The notes beneath the pieces were generated by a model. It saw only the letters and a program-made list of their open reading frames with translations, was not told where the DNA came from and searched no databases. The position numbers and the translations under genes were made by a program. Of a stretch of DNA of 6,319 nucleotides, positions 1 to 5,278 are shown one piece after another. The first letter of the stretch is position 1. Every line of letters starts with the position of its first letter. The stretch comes from Chryseobacterium gleum (GTDB lineage Bacteria; Bacteroidota; Bacteroidia; Flavobacteriales_D; Crocinitomicaceae), in NCBI GenBank assembly GCA_943326315.2, contig CALPSU020000152.1:1-6319 (forward strand), given 5' to 3'.

Positions 1-76
1 AGCAATTACAGCTGCAGGTACTGGATGCATGGCTGCTTTAGATGCCGAAAGATATTTAGCTGCAAAAGGTCATTAA
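1..76 (+). CDS. trxB: Thioredoxin reductase, C-terminal end (partial)
   Basis: Only the last 24 codons are inside the window; the reading frame begins at base 2 and ends at a TAA at 74-76. The visible peptide includes AITAAGTGCMAALDAERYL. It matches the C-terminal FAD-binding segment of low-molecular-weight thioredoxin reductases, where an 'A-x-G-[ST]-G-C-x-A-A-x-x-A-x-x-Y-[LI]' helix closes the protein. The enzyme uses NADPH and FAD to reduce thioredoxin in the cytoplasm. The redox-active CxxC centre lies upstream, outside the window, so activity cannot be judged here. The gene ends 10 bp before a strong hairpin terminator and converges on the minus-strand gene at 143-1216. The identification rests on a short but characteristic tail; another member of the same FAD-dependent reductase family is the main alternative. 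Confidence 0.85.
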   Translation, partial: AITAAGTGCMAALDAERYLAAKGH

Positions 77-86
77 TTAGAACTAT

Positions 87-128
87 AAAAAAGGAATACT
101 TGTTACTCAATCAAGTGTTCCTTTTTTT
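87..128. terminator. Bidirectional rho-independent terminator between convergent genes
   Basis: A 10-bp stem, GGAATACTTG (93-102) with CAAGTGTTCC (112-121), contains one G-T wobble and encloses a 9-base loop. The stem is flanked by an A-run (87-92) on the left and a T-run (122-128) on the right. The A and T runs extend the pairing and provide a U-tract whichever strand is transcribed. The element lies just after the trxB stop (76) and just after the end of the minus-strand gene (143), so it can terminate both transcripts. Confidence 0.9.
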
Positions 129-142
129 AACTTTCAAAAATT

Positions 143-1216
143 CTAAGAATTATATTTTACACCATTTTTCAAAACGATGTAGGAGTTATTGAATAATTTG
201 ACAATTACAGAAGAACCATAAATATCATAACTGGAATCATTTTGAGTCGTTATTTCAATGTTCTTACCATCAATAAAAGCACTAACCCCTCCCATTATAT
301 TTCTATACGCGAATACATTGTTTTTTAATTGATAATCCGTTGGAGTGAAATTACAAATTTTTACTTTTTCATTGTTGGAATATGTATATAAATAACTGTT
401 CTCAGTCCAAATTACTAAATCATCTTTAACTTCCCATATTTTAGCAGAAAAATTACTTAATTGTACTTTATTCCCATTTGCATAATAGTTCAAATTTCCA
501 TTTAAATCTTCATAAACGATAAAACCTCTCCCCGCTTTATATTTTCCCATCCAAAATGATTCAACATCTGAAAGCTCTCCTTTATCAAAAATCGCAAAAG
601 TTCTAGTAGTAGGATCGTTAAAAGTTAATACATCAGTACCGCCTTGAAAAGATATGGAACCATTCCAAACTCCAATATCGTATATTTTCCCATTCCAAAA
701 AACTTTGTAGAAATTACCATTATCCTTAAATGCTATAATATTTTCCCCGATAAACTCAGGCATATAAATTGAATCTACAACGGTATATAATGGATAAATA
801 TTTCCCTTCCAATATGCATTTACAGAATTATAACGCAAATCATCGTAAACAATTATACTATCTTTCACTTCATAATTTCGACCATTATACGTTAGAGTTC
901 TCATTTTTCCTGCATCCCACATATTCACAGTATTCATCACTTTCCAACCTAACAAATGATCTGAAATTTTATATTCCAAATTTAAATTTGTAATATCTTT
1001 TGGAGCTACACCATCAAAGACACGTAAATTCCCTTTATTATCTAGATAAGCAACGAACTCATCCCCACCTTTATAATCAATTATTTTTTGAAATTCTACA
1101 ACTCTAAAATTCCCATCTTGAAAACTTCTGAAGTAATTATTGAAATCCACAAATGGGATAACTTTTTGACTGAAAACAAAAACTGGAAAGAAAAAAAATA
1201 ATAGGAAACATTTCAT
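143..1216 (-). CDS. Secreted repeat protein of unknown function (propeller-like)
   Basis: This is a 357-residue protein that I do not recognise as a named family. Residues 1-16 form a signal peptide: MK, then a very Phe-rich hydrophobic core, then a likely cleavage near FVFSQ, so export to the periplasm or beyond is expected. The rest is filled by about nine copies of a unit of roughly 35 residues. Each unit has a hydrophobic strand like '[IV]-[IV]-x-[YFW]-x-D', a turn, an aromatic strand, then 'x-[ND]-G-[KNR]-x-[YV]-x-[IL]'. The turn glycines fall at residues 69, 112, 138, 176, 213, 248, 317 and 352, with Asn-Glu at 282-283 replacing the glycine in one unit. This periodicity suggests an all-beta solenoid or a propeller, possibly resembling WG or Kelch-type repeats; the fold is inference. 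No catalytic motif, lipobox or type IX secretion C-terminal domain is apparent. The start at 1216 is chosen because it places the signal peptide at the N-terminus; the next in-frame Met is residue 94. The gene stands alone, 75 bp downstream of the SET-YchJ gene, and ends at the shared terminator. Confidence 0.8.
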   Translation of the reverse strand: MKCFLLFFFFPVFVFSQKVIPFVDFNNYFRSFQDGNFRVVEFQKIIDYKGGDEFVAYLDNKGNLRVFDGVAPKDITNLNLEYKISDHLLGWKVMNTVNMWDAGKMRTLTYNGRNYEVKDSIIVYDDLRYNSVNAYWKGNIYPLYTVVDSIYMPEFIGENIIAFKDNGNFYKVFWNGKIYDIGVWNGSISFQGGTDVLTFNDPTTRTFAIFDKGELSDVESFWMGKYKAGRGFIVYEDLNGNLNYYANGNKVQLSNFSAKIWEVKDDLVIWTENSYLYTYSNNEKVKICNFTPTDYQLKNNVFAYRNIMGGVSAFIDGKNIEITTQNDSSYDIYGSSVIVKLFNNSYIVLKNGVKYNS

Positions 1217-1220
1217 ACTT

Positions 1221-1228
1221 CAAATTTA
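1221..1228 (-). promoter_or_regulatory. Possible -7 promoter box right before the start codon
   Basis: Read on the minus strand this is TAAATTTG, a match to the Bacteroidota -7 consensus TAnnTTTG. It ends 4 bases before the ATG at 1216, so initiation would fall close to the A of that ATG and give a leaderless or nearly leaderless message. No convincing TTG-type -33 element lies at the usual 17-23 bp upstream. In DNA this A+T-rich a chance match is quite possible. Confidence 0.25.
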
Positions 1229-1291
1229 AAACAATTTATATAATGAAAGTAAATAAAGACTCTAGAAGAGGTAAAATGTTTCTATAGCCAA

Positions 1292-2110
1292 TTATTCAAA
1301 TTCTCCCGAAGAATAAAACCAAGAATCATTCTCAAAAATGAAAGTAGACTTTTCGTAATGAGTTTGTTGTATTCTATCTGAATCTAAAAAATAAGCTTTA
1401 AATTCTACCGTATTTTCTGTTGATTCTAGAATTTCTAATTTTTGCCAACGATTCTCATTTGACCATTTTTCAACCTCTTTAAATGATTGTTGTTTACGAA
1501 TAGAATTATGAGTAGTATTTATTAGGTAATCAATTGCTGCAGTAGAATAAGCAGTAAATCTTGACCGCATCAATTCTTCAGCTGTTTTAGCTTTCACTTT
1601 CCCTTCAATTTTTGGTTGACAACATTCATTGAATAAAAGTAAAGACCCACATGGACAAAATCCTGATTTATTTGAAATATAACTTGAAATCTTGTATTTC
1701 TTTAAAGTCGCTATTTCAATTTCTGAAGCTCCCTCTATTCTTCCAAGACAATTTTCCTCTCCGCAAAAACAATCAAATGGCTGAACCATTTTCCATTCTG
1801 TTGATGGGTAAAAAAATGTAAGTTCATCTCCTTCGCGCAAATCTTTTAGTGCAATTAAATTCATAGAGTCTACATCAAAAAATGAATTCGGATTACAGCT
1901 ATGGTTAATATATTGAAGAAATTCTGGCTTTAATGAAATATGTTCATTTTCAAAAATCTGAACAGTAAGATAAGTAATATTTGAACCTATTTCACTATTC
2001 GAAAAAGAACATAAAATATCTCCTTTTTTAAATTCTTTCGTAGATCTTAATAATTTTTGATCCAATGCTTCAATCTGATTAATTTCAGCGAAATCCTTTG
2101 TATAGTTCAT
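1292..2110 (-). CDS. SET-domain methyltransferase-like protein fused to YchJ domain
   Basis: This 272-residue protein has two domains in one continuous frame. Residues about 1-146 are a compact SET domain, the fold of AdoMet-dependent protein-lysine methyltransferases. The NHSCNPN signature is at 69-75, the 'GDELTFFY' strand ends in the expected active-site Tyr101, and the post-SET cluster is C114-x-C116-x4-C121. Together with Cys72 of NHSC these supply the four ligands of the usual post-SET zinc. Residues about 151-272 match the YchJ (UPF0225) family. They show a SEC-C zinc motif (C152-P-C154-x8-C163-C164), the hallmark 'LMRSRFTAY' at 180-188 followed by 'IDYL', and a C-terminal NTF2-like strand region ending 'DSWFYSSG'. 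Compared with E. coli YchJ, the second, C-terminal SEC-C motif is absent. The linker is only about five residues and no in-frame ATG lies at the junction, so YchJ is probably not made separately. No signal peptide is visible, so the protein is likely cytoplasmic. The gene lies 102 bp after mltG with no clear terminator between. A weak -7-like sequence (TAATCTTG, 2159-2152) could give it its own promoter. The methylation substrate is unknown. Confidence 0.88.
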   Translation of the reverse strand: MNYTKDFAEINQIEALDQKLLRSTKEFKKGDILCSFSNSEIGSNITYLTVQIFENEHISLKPEFLQYINHSCNPNSFFDVDSMNLIALKDLREGDELTFFYPSTEWKMVQPFDCFCGEENCLGRIEGASEIEIATLKKYKISSYISNKSGFCPCGSLLLFNECCQPKIEGKVKAKTAEELMRSRFTAYSTAAIDYLINTTHNSIRKQQSFKEVEKWSNENRWQKLEILESTENTVEFKAYFLDSDRIQQTHYEKSTFIFENDSWFYSSGEFE

Positions 2111-2212
2111 TTTATTTAAATTTATCCGAAGCCCTATTTTAAGTTTTTACGCAAGATTAGAAATTAATATTTAATCATTAAACAATTAAACATTAACTCT
2201 CACATTCAATTA

Positions 2213-3289
2213 TTATTGTCCTTTATTTTTTAATTCATTCGCTAACCAATTTTGAAAAATTGTTGCATTTCTAGTATGATCATCTCCCGAAACTGCAAAA
2301 TTGTGTTTTCCTGTGTAATCAGGTTTTGCACACATGTAGATATAATTTACATCCGCTCTGTTTAAACATGCATCTACAACAGCAGTTGCAGGAATATATA
2401 TCGGACCAGGAGGTAAACCATTTATCTTATATGTATTGTAAGGGCAATCTATTTCTCTATGAATTGCTAATAATCTTTGAACACCTTCCAATTGATCTCC
2501 CCAACAAAATTTAAAGGTCGGATCAGATTGCATTTTTATTCCTTGATTTATTCTATTTAAATACAACCCTGCAATTATTGGCCATTCCTCTGGATTTTGA
2601 GATTGCTCTGAATAAACAATACTTGCCAAAGTAACAACTTGAGAAGGAGATTTTAATCCAATTTTTGCAATTTTACTCATTCTCTCTGGAGTCCAGAAAT
2701 TTTTAAATTCCGAAGCCATTCGATTGATAAATTGCTCTTCATCTGTATCATAATACATCTTATACGTATTTGGTAAAAACAAAGCTGGAATTTGCTCTAA
2801 AGTAAAATCGAATTTATCCAATGTAGCACTACTTTGAATATTAGAAACTAACATTGCGCTATCAATAGATAAACAATGAGAAACTTTTCCTGCCAATTGA
2901 TTTATATCTTTACAATTATTAAATGTAACGTCCACCTCAACTTCAGCGTTTCCATTTCCATTGCCATTTAAAGTGAAACCGTTTAAAAGGTTACGATATG
3001 AGGTTCCTTCTTCAATAATATATTTCCCCGAAGCTAAATTACTAACATCAAGTCCTTTATATTTTGCAACAGCTAACAATGCCTCTTTATCATCAATTAA
3101 TTGTTCTTTTACTAACTGATCAGCTAAACCTTCAGCACCAATTTTAGCATCAAAGAAAAAATCTTGATTCTGTTCATTTAAAGTTGATTTTCTCCCATCT
3201 AAAAATAAACCAATTTTATCAAATGCAAAAATAAATCCTATAACTCCTACAATTCCAATTCCGATAACTACTTTTTTCAATTTACTCAT
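2213..3289 (-). CDS. mltG: Endolytic murein transglycosylase MltG (YceG-like)
   Basis: MltG is an inner-membrane lytic transglycosylase that cleaves nascent peptidoglycan glycan strands internally and sets their length. The 358-residue protein has a short cytoplasmic N-terminus, one membrane anchor (about residues 7-23), a LysM-like region (about 45-105), and the YceG catalytic domain. Family landmarks are 'LFLPNTY' (170-176), 'LASIVYSE' (221-228) with the presumed catalytic Glu228, 'SDPT' (255-258), 'YNTY' (284-287), 'GLPPGPI' (291-297), and 'YMCAKPD' followed by 'GKHNFA' near the C-terminus. Length is normal for the family. Two oddities are visible: a Gly-Asn run (NGNGNGN, 108-114) and six cysteines (126, 139, 262, 282, 308, 320), all in the part expected outside the membrane. 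The gene follows the GNAT gene by 35 bp and is probably transcribed from the dapF promoter. The start gives the basic-then-hydrophobic anchor expected. It is preceded by an A/T-rich leader without a Shine-Dalgarno sequence, as is usual in this phylum. Confidence 0.95.
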   Translation of the reverse strand: MSKLKKVVIGIGIVGVIGFIFAFDKIGLFLDGRKSTLNEQNQDFFFDAKIGAEGLADQLVKEQLIDDKEALLAVAKYKGLDVSNLASGKYIIEEGTSYRNLLNGFTLNGNGNGNAEVEVDVTFNNCKDINQLAGKVSHCLSIDSAMLVSNIQSSATLDKFDFTLEQIPALFLPNTYKMYYDTDEEQFINRMASEFKNFWTPERMSKIAKIGLKSPSQVVTLASIVYSEQSQNPEEWPIIAGLYLNRINQGIKMQSDPTFKFCWGDQLEGVQRLLAIHREIDCPYNTYKINGLPPGPIYIPATAVVDACLNRADVNYIYMCAKPDYTGKHNFAVSGDDHTRNATIFQNWLANELKNKGQ

Positions 3290-3324
3290 AATTTAATTTT
3301 ATTATTAGTTTGAAATGATCTCGA

Positions 3325-3849
3325 TCAAACCCTACTCAATATAATTTGAAATAGAATTTCATCAATTCTATTTCCTTTTTCTAAATACCAATCTTTTCTA
3401 ACACCAACTTTTTCAAATCCACACTTTTCAAACAATCTTATACTGCTTGGATTATCTGCATGAATCGAACAATATAACGTGTGAAAACAAAGAACTTTAT
3501 AAGCGTATTCTTTCAATAATTCCAAACTTTCAGATGCATATCCATTAGAACGTTGATCCTCTTGACCTATTAAAACTCCTATACCTGCTCGTAAATGTTT
3601 AAAATTTGCATCAAACAAATCAATTAATCCAATAGATTCATCTGTTTTATTTAAGCAGATCATAAAACGTAACTGTCCTGTTGAACGAATATTATGAGCA
3701 TTATCGATAAGGTATAATATATCTTGCATCGAAAAAGGAACTTCTGTATCCGAAACTTTCCAATGAGCGGGATTGTTTTCCCACAACAAAATACGTGTCG
3801 CATCTGCTGGCTCAACAAGTCTTAGATATACATTGGGTCCTTTAAACAT
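3325..3849 (-). CDS. GNAT family N-acetyltransferase (RimJ/RimL-like)
   Basis: This 174-residue protein belongs to the GNAT superfamily, which transfers acetyl from acetyl-CoA to an amine. It has the typical layout. The N-terminal strand is 'VYLRLVEPADA'. A central beta hairpin containing 'SIGLIDLFD' leads to the acetyl-CoA pyrophosphate-binding loop (Q99-R-S-N-G-Y-A105, motif A), which is followed by the helix ESLELLKEYA. Motif B is 'ADNPSSIRLFEKCGF' (131-145), with the conserved Asn133 and Ser136, and a C-terminal strand ends 'DEILFQIIL'. The pattern is closest to the RimJ/RimL and SpeG-type branch, which includes ribosomal-protein, polyamine and antibiotic acetyltransferases; the sequence does not say which substrate is used. 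The gene starts 8 bp after the stop of the upstream 166-residue gene and ends 35 bp before mltG, so it belongs to the dapF-mltG operon. Its location suggests, but does not prove, an envelope-related role. Confidence 0.9.
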   Translation of the reverse strand: MFKGPNVYLRLVEPADATRILLWENNPAHWKVSDTEVPFSMQDILYLIDNAHNIRSTGQLRFMICLNKTDESIGLIDLFDANFKHLRAGIGVLIGQEDQRSNGYASESLELLKEYAYKVLCFHTLYCSIHADNPSSIRLFEKCGFEKVGVRKDWYLEKGNRIDEILFQIILSRV

Positions 3850-3857
3850 TTCTTTTA

Positions 3858-4358
3858 CTAAGTTTTACTCAACAATTTTAAGCGAGCTTCAATTTCTTCT
3901 TTTCCGTAAGAAGATATCCCCTTAAAATCAGAAACCAAATTTAATCCAAATATTTCTCCGATTTGATTTTTGTTTTTAAAAGAATTCAACAAATCCGCTA
4001 ACATATCTACTTCCTCTCTCAAATTAAAAACATCCGAAATAGGAGTTAAACATGTGAACTTAAATACCTCTGCATTTGAGTAATTAGAAAATATTTTTTC
4101 AACTTTATCTTTTGTTAAATCAGAATGAATCCCAATAAAAACTGAACAAATATTTTTCTTATTAATTAACTTAATTATTTCTCCAACAGGAATTGAAGTG
4201 TCTTTACCTTTTACTTTTAAACTAAAATAAAAACCATCAATAATCAACCCTATATGAGGTGGGATTTTATGGGCATGCCAAACACATAAGAAACAACCTT
4301 TTTCCAATTGCTTCTCTGAAGTTAACTGATTAATTTTTTCAAATTTGTAACTATACAT
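3858..4358 (-). CDS. Unknown 166-residue protein in the dapF operon
   Basis: I do not recognise this protein. It has 166 residues, no signal peptide and no clear membrane segment. The N-terminal half carries a compact His/Cys cluster: Cys22, Cys25, His28, His30 and His35, within 'GCFLCVWHAH' and 'PPHIGLIIDG'. It is followed by a hydrophobic-aromatic strand (residues 36-48), 'KVKGKD', and a short segment rich in Ile and Lys. The 'H-I-G-L-I-I-D-G' stretch resembles the His-containing strand of permuted NlpC/P60-type (YiiX/LRAT-like) folds, in which the nucleophilic Cys comes later; Cys103 would be a candidate. This is only a suggestive resemblance. The C-terminal half is mainly helical, with Leu and Glu/Lys patterns (114-130 and 153-164). 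The start overlaps the end of dapF by 8 bp and has a good Shine-Dalgarno-like AGGAGA, so the gene appears translationally coupled to dapF. The GNAT gene follows 8 bp later. An envelope or amino-acid-related role is inferred from context only. Confidence 0.75.
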   Translation of the reverse strand: MYSYKFEKINQLTSEKQLEKGCFLCVWHAHKIPPHIGLIIDGFYFSLKVKGKDTSIPVGEIIKLINKKNICSVFIGIHSDLTKDKVEKIFSNYSNAEVFKFTCLTPISDVFNLREEVDMLADLLNSFKNKNQIGEIFGLNLVSDFKGISSYGKEEIEARLKLLSKT

Positions 4359-5133
4359 TTATTTCTCCTGAATAAACAAATTCACCCGGTCCGATTAAGT
4401 GAATATTTTTAAAAAATCCTGATTTTTCTTGGGTAAATGAAACGCTCAAATGTCCACCTTTTACCTTTACATTTATTAAATGACTTCCATGTAAATTATT
4501 TTGAAAAGCATATGCTAAAACACTAGCTGTAACACCCGTACCACATGAAAGAGTCTCATCTTCAACACCTCTTTCGTACGTATTTACTGTTAAATTATTA
4601 TCCCCTTCAATTTCAACGATATTTACATTTATACCATCTTCTTTAAACCTCTCCGAATAACGAATTTCTCTTCCAAATTCAACAATATCAACATCTTTAA
4701 TCGAGGAAACAAAACGTATATAATGTGGCGAACCTGTTTGAATAACAAAATCATTCCCAATAGAAATAACATTAGATACGTCTAACATTTCTAAAGAAAT
4801 AACACCATCCTTTTTAGTAGCATTATGAAGTCCATCGATTCCTGAAAAAGTAGTTTGAGAAACATTAAGACCTAAAGTTTCAGCAAAAGAAACAGAACAT
4901 CTTGCACCGTTTCCACAAAAACTTTTTGAACCATCAGAATTATAATAATCAACTTCAAAATCAACTTCAGAATTCGAATTAATTTTAATTAATCCATCTG
5001 CTCCAACACCAAAACGTCTATCACATAAAAATTGAATTTGATTTATAGACAAAGAATCGTATTGACCACTTAAATTGTCTAACATCACAAAATCATTCCC
5101 TGTTCCTTGATATTTTGAAAACACTATTTTCAT
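4351..5133 (-). CDS. dapF: Diaminopimelate epimerase DapF
   Basis: DapF interconverts LL- and meso-diaminopimelate without a cofactor, the penultimate step of lysine synthesis and the source of meso-DAP for peptidoglycan cross-links; it is cytoplasmic. With the ATG at 5133 the protein has 260 residues, normal for the family. Visible landmarks are 'KYQGTGNDF' (7-15), 'DRRFGVGADG' (38-47), 'NSDGS' (65-69), the first catalytic cysteine Cys73 in 'CGNGAR', 'GINVN' (167-171), 'ERG' (187-189), and the second catalytic cysteine Cys197 in 'SCGTG'. Both halves of the two-domain fold are therefore intact. The frame stays open upstream to a TTG at 5157, which would add eight residues. I prefer 5133 because the sequence then begins directly with the first conserved strand (MKIVFSKYQG), and because the TTG lies inside the likely -7 promoter box. 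The gene is the first of a tight minus-strand run with the 166-residue gene, the GNAT gene and mltG, and is divergent from the HtrA-type gene. Confidence 0.96.
   Translation of the reverse strand: MKIVFSKYQGTGNDFVMLDNLSGQYDSLSINQIQFLCDRRFGVGADGLIKINSNSEVDFEVDYYNSDGSKSFCGNGARCSVSFAETLGLNVSQTTFSGIDGLHNATKKDGVISLEMLDVSNVISIGNDFVIQTGSPHYIRFVSSIKDVDIVEFGREIRYSERFKEDGINVNIVEIEGDNNLTVNTYERGVEDETLSCGTGVTASVLAYAFQNNLHGSHLINVKVKGGHLSVSFTQEKSGFFKNIHLIGPGEFVYSGEINV
4364..4369 (-). promoter_or_regulatory. Shine-Dalgarno-like site for the 166-residue gene
   Basis: On the minus strand this reads AGGAGA, five bases before the ATG at 4358, an ideal spacing for 16S rRNA pairing. It lies inside the last codons of dapF (coding for Ser-Gly-Glu), so it may be partly dictated by the protein sequence. 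It stands out because the other genes here have A/T-rich leaders with no clear Shine-Dalgarno sequence. Confidence 0.5.
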
Positions 5134-5154
5134 TGCGTAATTAAAATTATCCAA

Positions 5155-5162
5155 CAAAGGTA
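5155..5162 (-). promoter_or_regulatory. Bacteroidota-type -7 promoter box for dapF operon
   Basis: On the minus strand this reads TACCTTTG, an exact match to the TAnnTTTG consensus recognised by the Bacteroidota primary sigma factor. It ends 21 bases before the dapF ATG at 5133, so a leader of roughly 15-20 bases is predicted. The -33 element is weak: there is no clean TTG at the usual distance, only a TGTT at 5190-5187, slightly too far upstream. It is the only exact match on this strand in the 145-bp divergent region. Confidence 0.55.
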
Positions 5163-5278
5163 TTGAAAAAAAATAACCCTTGACTTAACATTCTTTAACA
5201 ACGAACCTGTACTAAATAAATACCTTCTTTCGTTACCTTTACAATTGAAATAATTTATATAACTGAAAAAAAATAATT

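Noticed and set aside
769..993. Open frame of 74 codons on the + strand
   Set aside because: It lies wholly antisense to the repeat-protein gene, has no recognisable domain or leader, and is explained as a shadow of the real gene.
1260..1270. Small inverted repeat CTCT-AGA-AGAG after the SET-YchJ gene
   Set aside because: The 4-bp stem with a 3-base loop and no T-run following is too weak to call a terminator.
2177..2192. Two tandem copies of ATTAAACA between mltG and the SET-YchJ gene
   Set aside because: They are short and A+T-only apart from one C per copy. Chance occurrence in this composition is likely and no regulator site is recognised.
2326..2514. Open frame of 62 codons on the + strand
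   Set aside because: It is antisense to the most conserved part of mltG and shows no protein-like features of its own.
5163..5278. Search for an operator or riboswitch in the divergent dapF/htrA region
   Set aside because: No convincing inverted repeat or aptamer-like structure is visible; only weak promoter-like sequences such as TACCTTTA (5234-5241) are present.
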